A program made the position numbers and the translations under genes. Source: Agromyces marinus (GTDB lineage Bacteria > Actinomycetota > Actinomycetes > Actinomycetales > Microbacteriaceae). Taken from it: a stretch of 64,000 nt of DNA. Below, piece by piece: positions 17,110 to 25,791 of the stretch. The number at the start of each line of letters is the position of its first letter. The stretch's first letter is position 1. Location of the stretch: contig NZ_CP087879.1 of the NCBI RefSeq assembly GCF_021442325.1, forward strand, positions 2,046,001 to 2,110,000, read 5' to 3'. The notes beneath the pieces were generated by a model. The model saw only the letters and a list, made by a program, of their open reading frames with translations. It did no database searches and was not told the origin of the DNA.

Positions 17110-18414
17110 TCAGTCCACCTCGATGTCGTCGGACTGCTCGGCCGCCTCGCCCTCCGCGTCGTGCTCGTCGATGTCGGGGTCCGTCGCGTGGAGCGCGGCG
17201 AACCGCTCCCACTCCGCCATCAGGTGGTCGACCGCCGCATGGAACCGTTCGGTCGTCACCCCCGGCGACGTGTCGCCGAAGTAGCGCTCCACCCAGTAGC
17301 CCAGCCGCTCGAGCGCCTGCGGGTCGTGCGCGACCTCGTCCACCCGGGCGAGCATCGACGACCCGTCCGCCGCATCGAGCCACTCGCACGCCGACAGGTA
17401 CCCGCCCGTGTCGACCTGCGCCTGCGGGCTCACCGGGCGCGTGATGAGCAGCGGCCTGCCCGCCGCCAGGCGGTCGTAGACCATCGCCGAGATGTCGACG
17501 ATCGCGACATCGGCCGCGGCGAGCTGCCAGCCGAGGTCCTTGCCCTGGTCGAAGACGTGCACGGCCGACGGGTCGCCCGCGTTGGCCTGCTCGATGAGCC
17601 GCACGATCTCGCGGTTCGCAGCGCCGTACGCCTCGTCGACGACACCGGAACGCGGATGGGGCCGGTAGATGACCCGGTGCCGCCCGGTCGCGAGGAGCGC
17701 CCGCACCAGGTCGACGCCGTGCGAGGCGATCGACCCGTACGCGGCGGCGCCCCGGTCGCCCTCCCACGTCGGCGCGTACAGCACGACCTCGCGGCCGTCC
17801 GCCGGATACGGCAACGCTCGCCCGTCGAGGTAGTGATCGGCCTGGGGCCGCCCGATCGGGATCGCCCGCTTGTCGAAGTCGTAGTCCCACAGCACCTTGT
17901 CGAGGCGCGCCCGCGCGGCATCCCCCGCGATCAGGGCGTAGTCGTACGCCTTGAACTGGTTGGTGGTCATGTACATCTTGTCGGACTCGCCGTGGTTGAT
18001 GAACACGTGCCACCGGCGCCCGTAGCGCATCATCTGGAAGTTCTTGGAGTTCTGGTTGACGTAGAACACCACGTGCAGGTCCTGCTCGTGGATGACCCGC
18101 TCGAGATCGGCCACGCGCCGGACGTACGCCACGGGAAGCGGCGCCTCGTCGAGCAGCGCGAGCGCGGCACCCGACGCGCGGCTGAGGACCAGGACCGGAT
18201 GCCGCTCGGCGAGCCGGGCGAGCGGCTTGTACCACTGGCGGAGCTGGTACAGGTTGACCTTGCCGTCGGCGAAGTACACGCCGACCCGGTACCGATGCGG
18301 CTCGAGCGGCCCCTGCTTCGCGAGTTCCTCGACCAGGCGCGCCTGGGCGCGACGCGATCGCACGACGTTCTGCACGAGCTTCACGGCGCGACGCGCGTCT
18401 TTCCTCAAACCCAC
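17110..18414 (-). CDS. CDP-glycerol glycerophosphotransferase family protein (TagF-like)
   Basis: A 434-residue polymerase of the teichoic-acid TagF/TarF type, which transfers glycerol- or ribitol-phosphate from its CDP-activated form onto a lipid-linked primer. Key motifs: INHGESDKMYMTTNQFKAYD near 130 (GE and the catalytic-base region), VLYAPTWEG near 205, the YRPHPRSG motif near 240 with the His that contacts phosphate, and DISAMVYDRLAAGRPLLITRP near 300 (usual SSxxxDY-like region). The GTG start lies six bases after TACCCT. It is transcribed apart from the glycosyltransferase operon upstream. Its exact polyol is unknown. It works naturally with the TagGH exporter and cytidylyltransferase in this cluster. 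Confidence 0.85.
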   Translation of the reverse strand: MGLRKDARRAVKLVQNVVRSRRAQARLVEELAKQGPLEPHRYRVGVYFADGKVNLYQLRQWYKPLARLAERHPVLVLSRASGAALALLDEAPLPVAYVRRVADLERVIHEQDLHVVFYVNQNSKNFQMMRYGRRWHVFINHGESDKMYMTTNQFKAYDYALIAGDAARARLDKVLWDYDFDKRAIPIGRPQADHYLDGRALPYPADGREVVLYAPTWEGDRGAAAYGSIASHGVDLVRALLATGRHRVIYRPHPRSGVVDEAYGAANREIVRLIEQANAGDPSAVHVFDQGKDLGWQLAAADVAIVDISAMVYDRLAAGRPLLITRPVSPQAQVDTGGYLSACEWLDAADGSSMLARVDEVAHDPQALERLGYWVERYFGDTSPGVTTERFHAAVDHLMAEWERFAALHATDPDIDEHDAEGEAAEQSDDIEVD

Positions 18415-18420
18415 CGTCCA

Positions 18421-18426
18421 AGGGTA
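18421..18426 (-). promoter_or_regulatory. -10 element, leaderless tagF-like mRNA
   Basis: TACCCT on the minus strand, six bases before the GTG at 18414; it decides that start. Confidence 0.5.
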
Positions 18427-18455
18427 GCCGTCGGCGCCGGCCGCGCGTGACGCGG

Positions 18456-19376
18456 CTAGACGACCGGAGGACGCCCGGCGCGAGTCATCCGCCACACCGT
18501 GCGCCACCGCATCGGGCGCCGCTCGCCCGGGTTCTCGCGCCAGCCGGCACGCCAACCGGCGAACCACGCGCGCAGCGCCGCGGGCCGCCGGAACCAGCGC
18601 AGGACCTGGATCGCCGTCCACGACCCCACGTAGCACGGCACGAGCACGAGCGGCAGGTTGCGCCGCGCGAGCCACACCCGGTTGCGGGCGTTCAGCCGGT
18701 AGTAGTACTCGTGGCGGGCCGGGTCGATCACGGGGTGCGCGGCCTCGAGCTCACCCGCGTACCAGGCGCGGTAGCCGGCATCCCACACCCGCCAGGCCAG
18801 CTCGATGCCCTCGTGCGCGTAGAAGAACGGGTCGGCCCAGCCGCCGGTCGCCTCGAACACGGCGCGCGGCATGAGCACCGCGCCCTCCCAGCACGAGAAC
18901 ACGTCGCTCGAGTGCGCCGGGTCGCCCTTGCGGATGCGCGGGATCCACCGCCGCGGCGACACCAGGCCCGTCGGGTCGACCACGCGGGGCTGCACGAGCC
19001 CGAGGTCCGGGTGCACCGCGAGCAGGCGGCATCCGTCGGCGAGGAAGTCCGGACTCGGCAGGAACGCGTCGTCGTCGAGGAAGAAGAGGACCTCGCCACC
19101 GACCTCGGGCACGCCGCGGTTGCGGCCCGCGGGGATGCCGAGGTTCTCGGGGAGGTGCAGCGTGCGCACCGCCGTCGGCAGCGGCGGCTCGGCCGTCGCC
19201 GGGTCCCAGCCGTTGCCGACGCAGACGACGTCGACCTCGACGCCGCGCTGGTCGAGCACGCTGCGGATGCCGCGCGCGAGCTCGTCCGGGCGCCGGCCCA
19301 TCGTGAGCACGACGACCCCGACCCGCGGCGCGGTGGGTGCCGAGGCGGATGCCGCGAGCTCGTCAGGCACGGACAC
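18456..19376 (-). CDS. glycosyltransferase family 2
   Basis: A 306-residue GT-A glycosyltransferase, likely adding a sugar to a wall glycopolymer or its linker. VVVLTMGRRPDEL begins the nucleotide-binding fold, NLGIPAGRNRG precedes the metal-binding DDD at 101-103, and FEATGGWADPFFYAHEGIELAWR near 185-207 gives the acceptor-side ED-type motif. The C-terminal 90 residues are rich in Trp and Arg and include one hydrophobic segment near 250 that may anchor it to the membrane. The GTG start overlaps the end of the CDP-alcohol phosphotransferase gene by 14 bases, so the three genes from 21233 downward form one operon. Confidence 0.88.
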   Translation of the reverse strand: MSVPDELAASASAPTAPRVGVVVLTMGRRPDELARGIRSVLDQRGVEVDVVCVGNGWDPATAEPPLPTAVRTLHLPENLGIPAGRNRGVPEVGGEVLFFLDDDAFLPSPDFLADGCRLLAVHPDLGLVQPRVVDPTGLVSPRRWIPRIRKGDPAHSSDVFSCWEGAVLMPRAVFEATGGWADPFFYAHEGIELAWRVWDAGYRAWYAGELEAAHPVIDPARHEYYYRLNARNRVWLARRNLPLVLVPCYVGSWTAIQVLRWFRRPAALRAWFAGWRAGWRENPGERRPMRWRTVWRMTRAGRPPVV

Positions 19377-20175
19377 GGCGGGACGCCATGATCGCGACGA
19401 AGTGCCCGGCCAGGGCGAGCAGCGCGAGCGGGAGCAGGGCCGCGAGCACCACGCGATCGACGATCGGCTGCCCGACGAACAGGCCGACGACCGCCGCCGC
19501 GAGCGCGATGAGCGTGAGCTCGACCGAGTGGTACAGCCGGTGGAACGGCAGGAAGCGCGCCGCCCTGCGGAGCTTCGCGACGAGGCCCGGCCGCGGGGCC
19601 GACTCGCCGTGCGTGTCTGCGAGCCTGGGCAGGCCCGCGTTCGCGCGGGCGACGTGCACCATGTCGTTCAGCGCCTTGTTCAGCACGATCACGAGCGCGA
19701 GCAGCGCCGCGATCGTGGTCCACAGGAAGTCGGCGGGGAACTCGAGCGGGTAGGCCGCCGCGCGGATGCCGAGCGCGATCGGGATCAGCGCCTCGGTCGT
19801 GTAGTGGCCGACCTTGTCGAGGAACACGCCTGCCGGGCTCGACGTGCGCCGCCAGCGCGCGACCTCGCCGTCGCAGCAGTCGACCAGCATCTGCAGCTGG
19901 CCGAGCAGGACGGCGAGCAGCGCGCCCCAGACCCCCGGGATGAGCAGCGCCGCGGCCGTCGACCAGCCGACGAGGATCATGATCGCGGTGACGCCGTTCG
20001 CCGAGATCCTCGTGTGCAGGAACGCCCACGTGAGGTACGGCGACAGGTTGCGCAGGTACAGCGACGCCGTCCAGTGCTCGGCGTTGCGGCGGCCCCGGAC
20101 CTCGGGCGGCTGGGTCACGGCGCGCTGTTCGGCGAGGCTCGCGGGGATGCCGCGCTCCGGCATGGCTTCGGTCAT
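19363..20175 (-). CDS. CDP-alcohol phosphatidyltransferase family protein with variant motif
   Basis: A 270-residue membrane enzyme with six predicted spans. The family signature DGx2ARx8Gx3Dx3D is present at 102-124, beginning D102 G103 and including A106 R107, G116 and D120, but the final Asp, normally the catalytic base, is H124. The preceding D99 is kept. I recall other actinobacterial members with GHY here, so this may be a family variant rather than damage. It would transfer a phospho-alcohol between a CDP-activated donor and a lipid or polyol acceptor. The ATG at 20175 sits seven bases after GGAAGG; a GTG at 20181 overlapping the upstream stop is possible. It lies between two glycosyltransferases. 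Confidence 0.85.
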   Translation of the reverse strand: MTEAMPERGIPASLAEQRAVTQPPEVRGRRNAEHWTASLYLRNLSPYLTWAFLHTRISANGVTAIMILVGWSTAAALLIPGVWGALLAVLLGQLQMLVDCCDGEVARWRRTSSPAGVFLDKVGHYTTEALIPIALGIRAAAYPLEFPADFLWTTIAALLALVIVLNKALNDMVHVARANAGLPRLADTHGESAPRPGLVAKLRRAARFLPFHRLYHSVELTLIALAAAVVGLFVGQPIVDRVVLAALLPLALLALAGHFVAIMASRRVRA

Positions 20176-20177
20176 GC

Positions 20178-21233
20178 TCACCTTCCCGTGTGTCCGGCGA
20201 TGTTGCGCGTCAGCGACAACGACCCGAGGACGAATCCGGTGCCCCACGCGACGTGGATGATCGGCAGGACCGCGACGAACCAGGTCGCCGTCGCGGCACC
20301 CGATCTCCGCGCGAACACGAGGGTGGCCAGGAGCACGAAGAGCAGGTACACGGCGGGCACCGCGAATCCGACGAGCATCCAGGGCGCCGCCCCGAGGGCG
20401 GCCTGCACGATGCCGCCGATGCCGAGCAGGAGGCCGAGCGCGACGCCGACCACCATCGCGGGCGGCACGAAGTAGCGGATGCCGTTGGCCGCCGGGAACC
20501 GTCGTGCGAGTTCGCCGCGCCAGAGCCCGGTGGAGAGCATCTGCCGCGCGAGGCGTTCGACGCTCGAGCGCGGACGGTAGGTCACGGCGAGTTCCGGTGT
20601 GAACCAGACCGTGCCGCCCGTGGCGCGCAGCCTGCGGTTCAGCTCCCAGTCCTGACCCCGCTTGACGGTCTCGTCGAACAGGCCCACGCGTTCGAGCGCG
20701 TCCTTGCGGAACACGCCGAGGTACACGGTCTCGGCCGGACCCTCCTGGCCGCCGACGTGGAACGCCGAACCGCCGAGCCCGACGGGCGTGGTGTAGGCGA
20801 GTGCGACCGCGCGTTCGAACGCGGTCTCGCCCCGGGCATCCATGATGCCGCCGACGTTGTCGGCCCCGGTGCGCACGAGCGTCTCGACGGCCACGCGCGT
20901 GTACTCGGGCGCGAGCATCGAGTGCGAGTCGACGCGCACGACGACCGGGAAGCGGGCGGCCCGGATCCCGAGGTTCAGTCCCGCTGGGGTCGAACCCGCC
21001 TCGTTCTCGAGCACGGTGATCCGGTCGTCGCGCGACGCGAGGTCGGCGACCAGGGCGTCGGTCCCGTCGATCGAGGGCCCCAGCGCGATGAGCACCTCGA
21101 CGGGGCCGTCGTACACCTGCGCGAGGATCGACTCGACGGCGGCCCGGACGTGCGTCGCGTCGTTCAACACGGGCATGACGTAGGACACGCCGATCGGCGG
21201 CGACAGGTCCGCCGGTTGGTGCTGCTCGGGCAT
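20178..21233 (-). CDS. glycosyltransferase family 2, membrane-anchored
   Basis: A 351-residue GT2 enzyme. YVMPVLNDATHVRAAVESIL opens the fold, RVDSHS near 105 supplies the metal-binding DxH, and the acceptor motif appears as KRGQDWELNRRLR near 218. At least three transmembrane segments follow residue 255, as in succinoglycan- and exopolysaccharide-type glycosyltransferases. It is the first gene of a three-gene operon with the CDP-alcohol phosphotransferase and a second GT2, and its stop overlaps the next gene's alternative start. A TAGGCT at 21262-21267 gives a short leader. A GTG three codons upstream (21242) is another possible start. Confidence 0.87.
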   Translation of the reverse strand: MPEQHQPADLSPPIGVSYVMPVLNDATHVRAAVESILAQVYDGPVEVLIALGPSIDGTDALVADLASRDDRITVLENEAGSTPAGLNLGIRAARFPVVVRVDSHSMLAPEYTRVAVETLVRTGADNVGGIMDARGETAFERAVALAYTTPVGLGGSAFHVGGQEGPAETVYLGVFRKDALERVGLFDETVKRGQDWELNRRLRATGGTVWFTPELAVTYRPRSSVERLARQMLSTGLWRGELARRFPAANGIRYFVPPAMVVGVALGLLLGIGGIVQAALGAAPWMLVGFAVPAVYLLFVLLATLVFARRSGAATATWFVAVLPIIHVAWGTGFVLGSLSLTRNIAGHTGR

Positions 21234-21330
21234 GGTCCTCACTCGTGCACAGGGTCGATCGAGCCTAGCAGTCGGGTTCCGAGCGGGAACGGGTCCGGCA
21301 CGCCGCGTTCCCGGCGTGTCCGACGGCGTG

Positions 21331-21366
21331 CGAACGGGGTCGGACCGACCGGTCCGACCCCGTTCG
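21331..21366 (-). terminator. strong terminator hairpin after htrA-like gene
   Basis: A perfect 16-bp stem (arm CGAACGGGGTCGGACC) with a GACC loop lies 30 bases beyond the protease stop, separating it from the glycosyltransferase operon. Confidence 0.75.
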
Positions 21367-21395
21367 GGAGGGGTGCGCCGGGCGCACCCGGGGTC

Positions 21396-23075
21396 TCAGC
21401 CCTCGTACGTCCCGAGCGTCACCGAGACCGTGGCGGTCTCGCCGTCTCGCACGTAGCTCACCTCGGCCTCGGCACCGCCGGCGAGAGCCCGGATCTGCGC
21501 CGTGAGGTCGGTCTGGTCGGTGATCGGGATGCCGTTCAGGCCCGTCACCACGTCGCCCGACTGGAGCCCGGCCGCCTCGGCGGCACCGCCTGGGCTCACC
21601 TCGGAGATGAGGGCGCCGACCACGTCGCTCTCGCCGCTGGCCTGTGCCGAGGTCACCGTCGCACCGAGCAGGCCGTGCGTCGCCGAGCCGTTCTCGATGA
21701 TCTCGTCGGCGATGCGCTGGGCCAGGTTCGACGGCACCGCGAAGCCGACGCCGATGTTGCCGGCCTCGCCCGAGGCTCCGCCCGCGGACAGGATCGCGAC
21801 GTTGATGCCGATCAGGCGACCCTGGCCGTCGACGAGCGCGCCGCCGGAGTTGCCCGGGTTGATCGCGGCATCCGTCTGGATCACCGGGATCGAGATGAGC
21901 CCGCCGCTCGCCTGGCCGCCCTGGCCTCCGCCACCGCCCTCGCCGGGGATGTCGAAGTTCCAGAAGTCGAACGGGCTCTGCCCGTCGCCCCGGTCGCCCT
22001 GGTCGCCCTCCGGGGCGTCGGGGGTCGTCTCGGGAGCGGCCGACGAGGCGACGTCGATGCTTCGGTTCAGCGCGCTGACGATGCCGTTCGTCACAGTCCC
22101 GGACAGTCCGAGCGGCGCACCGATCGCGATCGCGGTGTCGCCGACGTTGAGCTCGCCCGAATCGGCGAACTCGATGGGAGTGAGGCCCGACGCGTCGACG
22201 AGCTTGATGACCGCGAGGTCGCTGAGCGGGTCCGTGCCGATGAGCTCGGCCTCGTAGAGACGCCCGTCGTCGGCCTTGACCTGGATCGCGGGGTCGCCCG
22301 TCGCACCGTCGAGGGTCACGACGTGCGTGTTGGTGAGCACGTAGCCGTCCTCGGACAGGATGACGCCCGAGCCGGTACCCGCCGACGATCCGCCGGCGAC
22401 CTCGATCGTGACGACGCTCGGGCTCGCGGCGGCCGCGACCGCCGCGACTCGGTTCACCGAACCGTCCTCGTCGACGACGATTCGCGAGGTTCCCGACGAG
22501 GTCTCCCGGACGGAGGCTCCGTCGCCGGTGTTCGAGGTGAGCGCGAAGATGCCCGCACCCGACGCGCCGCCGATGAGCGCGGCGGCCACGACGGCCGCGG
22601 CGACGCCGAACCCGACCCGGCGCTGCTTGGCCGGCTCGGGTCGTTCGGGAGCGACGGTGCCGCCGAAGGCGGGGGGAATCGAGCCCGAGCCTGTGGCCGA
22701 TGCCGCGGGCGCGGCCAGCGGGGTCGTCGGGGCGGTCTGGTTCGGCGCAATCGGCGCCGCCTGCGCCGGTGCGGGCTGGGCCGGTGCGGGTGCGGGCTCG
22801 TGGCGGTACTGGCCCGCGAGGTAGGGCTGCGGGGCCTGGCCGGGCGCGTACACCGTTCCGGTCGGGCGCGCGGGCGCCGCCTCGGGCTGCGCAGGCGCCG
22901 CCTCGGGCGCGGGGGCGACCTCGGGCTGCGCGGGGGCGGCCGTGGGCTGCGCCGGCGCTGCCTCGGGCTGCGCGGCATCCGCTGCCTCGGGCTGCGCCGC
23001 AGGCGCGGTGCGGGTCGCCTCGTCGACGCCGGCGTCGGGGGCCTCAGGGGTCCCGCCGGTGTTGGTCTCGGTCAT
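21396..23075 (-). CDS. HtrA/DegP-like membrane serine protease with PDZ domain
   Basis: A 559-residue envelope quality-control protease. Residues 1-150 are a cytoplasmic Ala/Pro/Gln/Glu-rich tail with repeated AQPEAAPAQ-like units. One transmembrane helix at 154-180 anchors it, and the trypsin-like domain faces outward. The triad is H251 (LTNTHVV), D286 (SDLAVIKL) and S410 (NPGNSGGAL). Between the second and third triad residues is a Gly/Asp/Pro-rich insertion at 345-392, probably a flexible loop. The PDZ domain occupies about 470-555. Start ATG follows AAGGAG. In actinobacteria htrA usually lies near tatB and sigE; here tatB is 40 kb away. Confidence 0.93.
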   Translation of the reverse strand: MTETNTGGTPEAPDAGVDEATRTAPAAQPEAADAAQPEAAPAQPTAAPAQPEVAPAPEAAPAQPEAAPARPTGTVYAPGQAPQPYLAGQYRHEPAPAPAQPAPAQAAPIAPNQTAPTTPLAAPAASATGSGSIPPAFGGTVAPERPEPAKQRRVGFGVAAAVVAAALIGGASGAGIFALTSNTGDGASVRETSSGTSRIVVDEDGSVNRVAAVAAAASPSVVTIEVAGGSSAGTGSGVILSEDGYVLTNTHVVTLDGATGDPAIQVKADDGRLYEAELIGTDPLSDLAVIKLVDASGLTPIEFADSGELNVGDTAIAIGAPLGLSGTVTNGIVSALNRSIDVASSAAPETTPDAPEGDQGDRGDGQSPFDFWNFDIPGEGGGGGQGGQASGGLISIPVIQTDAAINPGNSGGALVDGQGRLIGINVAILSAGGASGEAGNIGVGFAVPSNLAQRIADEIIENGSATHGLLGATVTSAQASGESDVVGALISEVSPGGAAEAAGLQSGDVVTGLNGIPITDQTDLTAQIRALAGGAEAEVSYVRDGETATVSVTLGTYEG

Positions 23076-23218
23076 GTTCGCTCCTTCCAGCGGATGCCAG
23101 CTTCCCGCCCCAAGCTGTGTCGCGGATCGGCGGACTCTATGACGAACCTATGTCGTCCCCGGGAACCGCCCGGATGTCGCGGGCGTGCCCGAGACAGCGT
23201 AGCCGCCGAGCCGTGGCA

Positions 23219-23224
23219 TACGGT
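23219..23224 (+). promoter_or_regulatory. -10 element, leaderless aminotransferase mRNA
   Basis: TACGGT, six bases before the GTG at 23231. It favours this start over the ATG at 23240. Confidence 0.45.
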
Positions 23225-23230
23225 GTGAAC

Positions 23231-24478
23231 GTGGACCGCATGCAGACCCGGACCCAGGCCCCCTGGCAGCGCACCGCCGCCGGTGCCGGGCTGCTCGCCG
23301 TCGACGGCAGCGTCGCGCCGACCGTGTTCGCCGAGATGAGCGCGCTCGCGCTCGCGACCGGCGCGATCAACCTCGGGCAGGGCTTCCCCGACGAGGACGG
23401 CCCGCGCGAGGTGCTCGACGCGGCGCGCGACGCGATCGCCTCGGGCGTCAACCAGTACCCGCCGGGGCCGGGGCTCCCGGTCCTCCGCGATGCGATCGCC
23501 CGGCACCAGCAGCGCTGGTACGGGCTCGAGCTCGACCCGGCGCGCGAGGTCCTCGTGACCGCGGGGGCGACCGAGGCGCTCGCGGCGACGCTCCTGGCGT
23601 TCGTCGACGTCGGCGACGAGGTCGTCACCTTCGAGCCGTCGTACGACGCGTACGGCGCCGTGATCGCGCGAGCCGGCGGCATCCACCGCACCGTGCCGTT
23701 GCGCTTCCCCGACTGGCGCCCCGGCGCCGACGAGCTGCGCGCCGCGGTCACCGACCGCACGCGCGTCATCCTCGTCAACTCGCCGCACAACCCGACCGGC
23801 GCCATCCTCGACGACGCGACGCTCGACCTCATCGTCGAACTCGCGCACCGCCACGATGCGCTGATCGTCACCGACGAGGTCTACGAGCACCTCGTCTTCG
23901 ACGGCGCGCACACGCCGATCGCGACCCGCCCGGGCGCCTGGGAGCGCACGATCTCGATCTCCTCCGGCGGCAAGACGTTCAACACGACCGGCTGGAAGAT
24001 CGGCTGGCTCACCGGCCCAGCCGACCTCGTCACCGCGGTGCTGGCCGTCAAGCAGTACCTGACGTTCGTCAACGGCGCGCCGTTCCAGCCGGCGATCGCG
24101 GCCGGACTCGACCTCCCGGACGGCTTCTTCGCCGGGGCGGCGGCCGAACTGGCCGCCCGCCGCGACCTGCTCGTCGGGGGCCTGCGCCGGGCCGGGTTCG
24201 ACCCGTCGGTCCCGGCCTCGGGGTACTTCGTCGTGGCGGATGCCGCTCCGCTCGGCGTCGACGACGGAGCGGCGCTCTGCCGCGAACTGCCGCACCGGGC
24301 CGGGGTCGTCGGCGTGCCCGTGACGGCCTTCGTCCACCCGTCGCGGCGGGACGGCGTGCGGAGCCTCGTCAGGTTCGCCTTCTGCAAGCGCAGGGACGTG
24401 CTCGAGACCGCGGTCGAACGCCTGTCCGGACTCGGCGACGTCGACCGGGCGGCGGCGCCTACTCCCCCGGCTCCCTGA
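23231..24478 (+). CDS. PLP-dependent aminotransferase (methionine/kynurenine/DapC-like)
   Basis: A 415-residue class I fold aminotransferase. INLGQGFPDEDGP and VNQYPPGPGLPVLRDAIA are typical of the YbdL/kynurenine-aminotransferase group. VNSPHNPTGAIL, IVTDEVYEHLVFDG and SSGGKTFNTTGWKIGW, with the internal-aldimine Lys in SGGK, are all intact, as is the RFAFCKR arginine region near the C-terminus. Members act on methionine, glutamine, kynurenine or succinyl-diaminopimelate, and the sequence alone does not settle which. It overlaps tail-to-tail by 20 bases with a nitrilase-family gene, a pairing that suggests glutamine transaminase plus omega-amidase. Confidence 0.88.
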   Translation: MDRMQTRTQAPWQRTAAGAGLLAVDGSVAPTVFAEMSALALATGAINLGQGFPDEDGPREVLDAARDAIASGVNQYPPGPGLPVLRDAIARHQQRWYGLELDPAREVLVTAGATEALAATLLAFVDVGDEVVTFEPSYDAYGAVIARAGGIHRTVPLRFPDWRPGADELRAAVTDRTRVILVNSPHNPTGAILDDATLDLIVELAHRHDALIVTDEVYEHLVFDGAHTPIATRPGAWERTISISSGGKTFNTTGWKIGWLTGPADLVTAVLAVKQYLTFVNGAPFQPAIAAGLDLPDGFFAGAAAELAARRDLLVGGLRRAGFDPSVPASGYFVVADAAPLGVDDGAALCRELPHRAGVVGVPVTAFVHPSRRDGVRSLVRFAFCKRRDVLETAVERLSGLGDVDRAAAPTPPAP

Positions 24479-25289
24479 CGGTCACCGCGAACCGCCGCAG
24501 TTCCAGCGCCGGGTTGCGTCGGCGCACCTCGGCGATCCGGTCGCGGGAGAGCCACGCGACCGCGACATCCGTCTGCTCGCCGATGGTGGCCGCCTCGACG
24601 CCCATCGGGTCGACGATCATGCTGTTGCCCGCGCCGACCGGCGGCGCATGGTCGGCGGCGAGCACGTAGGCGGTGTTCTCGATCGCACGCGCCGTCGTGA
24701 GCGTGCGCCAGTGCGCCTCCTTGAGCGGGCCGCGCACCCACTCGGCCGGCATGCAGATCGCGTCGGCGCCCGCGTCGACGATCCGCCGCGTGACCTCGGG
24801 GAAGCGGGCGTCGTAGCAGGTCTGCAGGCCGAAGCGGATGCCGCCGACGGCGAACGTCTCGGGGTCGGCGATCTCGCCCGGGGCGACCCAGTCGCTCTCG
24901 CGCTGCCCGAACGCGTCGTAGAGGTGGAGCTTGCGGTACCGCGCGACGACCCCCTCGCCGGGTGCGATCGCCACGACGGTGTTCGCGACGCGGCGGGCCT
25001 CACCCGCCGGACGCTCGATCATGCCGGCGACCAGGTGCACGCCGAGTCGGTCGGCGAGCGCGCCCAGCGCGGCCGTGAAGGGGCCGACGACCGGCTGCGC
25101 GGCCTCGGCCCAGGCCGGGCCCGGCTCGGGTGTGAAGAAGCTCGAGTACTCGGGGAAGACGACCAGCCGCGCTCCTCGTGCCGCTGCGACGCCCGCGAGG
25201 CGTCCGATCTCGGCGAGGTTGGCGTCGGTGTCGTCGCCGGGCGCGAACTGCGCGACCGCGGCACCGAGGGGTGCGGCATCCGTCTGCAT
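24459..25289 (-). CDS. carbon-nitrogen hydrolase (nitrilase family), possible omega-amidase
   Basis: A 276-residue nitrilase-superfamily amidase. The Glu-Lys-Cys triad is visible as VVFPEYSSFF (E near 43), YRKLHLYD (Lys near 110) and QTCYDARFPE (Cys near 147). The CYDxRFPE context is shared with Nit2/YafV omega-amidases, which hydrolyse 2-oxoglutaramate and 2-oxosuccinamate. If so, it would remove the keto-acid made from glutamine by the neighbouring aminotransferase, pulling that reaction forward. Other nitrilase-like amidases cannot be excluded. The ATG lies six bases after TAGGCT, indicating a leaderless mRNA. Confidence 0.88.
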   Translation of the reverse strand: MQTDAAPLGAAVAQFAPGDDTDANLAEIGRLAGVAAARGARLVVFPEYSSFFTPEPGPAWAEAAQPVVGPFTAALGALADRLGVHLVAGMIERPAGEARRVANTVVAIAPGEGVVARYRKLHLYDAFGQRESDWVAPGEIADPETFAVGGIRFGLQTCYDARFPEVTRRIVDAGADAICMPAEWVRGPLKEAHWRTLTTARAIENTAYVLAADHAPPVGAGNSMIVDPMGVEAATIGEQTDVAVAWLSRDRIAEVRRRNPALELRRFAVTVREPGE

Positions 25290-25295
25290 GCAGCC

Positions 25296-25301
25296 AGCCT
25301 A
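25296..25301 (-). promoter_or_regulatory. -10 element, leaderless nitrilase-family mRNA
   Basis: TAGGCT on the minus strand, six bases before the ATG at 25289. Confidence 0.55.
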
Positions 25302-25322
25302 GGCGCGGCGCCCCGCCCGGCG

Positions 25323-25688
25323 TCAGCTGAGGACGATGAGGCCGAGCACGGTGCTCACCGCTGAGAGTCCCGCCAGCACGATGGCGGGAACCGCCGACTC
25401 GCCGCGGCGGACGTGCACGACGGCCGCCGCGATCATGACGACGGTGAGGGCGGCCGCCGCGATCGGGCTGAGGATCGGTGCGATCCCGGTCGCCAGCGGC
25501 AGGATGAGCCCGAACGCCCCGACGACCTCGGCGGCGCCGATCAGCTTCACGCTCGGCGACGAGAAGTCCTCCGTCCAGGCCATTCCAGCACCGGCGAGCG
25601 CCTCCTTCGGGCGGATCGCCTTCATTGCGCCGGCGGCGAGGAAGGCGAGTGCGAGCAGCGCGTTGAGGATCCAGAGGGCGATCAGCAT
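25323..25688 (-). CDS. DoxX family membrane protein
   Basis: A 121-residue protein with four hydrophobic segments (about 3-25, 48-68, 72-92 and 100-120). The AGAMKAIRPKEALA and VKLIGAAEVVGAFGLILP segments are typical of DoxX/SURF4-type small membrane proteins, some of which form redox-stress complexes. The ATG at 25688 follows AGGAG. It is divergent from an HxlR-family regulator, a frequent pairing in actinobacteria. It is probably induced when that regulator is inactivated. The biochemical function is unknown. Confidence 0.85.
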   Translation of the reverse strand: MLIALWILNALLALAFLAAGAMKAIRPKEALAGAGMAWTEDFSSPSVKLIGAAEVVGAFGLILPLATGIAPILSPIAAAALTVVMIAAAVVHVRRGESAVPAIVLAGLSAVSTVLGLIVLS

Positions 25689-25710
25689 GGGTACTCCTGA
25701 GGGGGGTCTG

Positions 25711-25780
25711 TTACGTTCGGTAAGCAACCCCATGATGGGTGCTCGACGAGGCGCGTGCAAAAGGCACACGCAGGTAAGCA
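25711..25780. promoter_or_regulatory. candidate operator region for HxlR-family regulator
   Basis: In the divergent doxX-hxlR region, TTAC and GTAA form an inverted pair around GTTCG (25711-25723). GGTAAGCA then occurs twice, at 25719-25726 and 25773-25780. A second inverted pair, GTGC-AAAAG-GCAC, lies at 25755-25767. These are plausible binding sites, but binding is not shown. Confidence 0.35.
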
Positions 25781-25791
25781 GGTGACATCCG

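Noticed and set aside
20190-23228. A 1012-codon open frame on the plus strand
   Set aside because: It runs antisense to a glycosyltransferase and the HtrA gene, has no recognisable motifs and an Arg-heavy composition, and is explained by the scarcity of stop codons in high-GC DNA.
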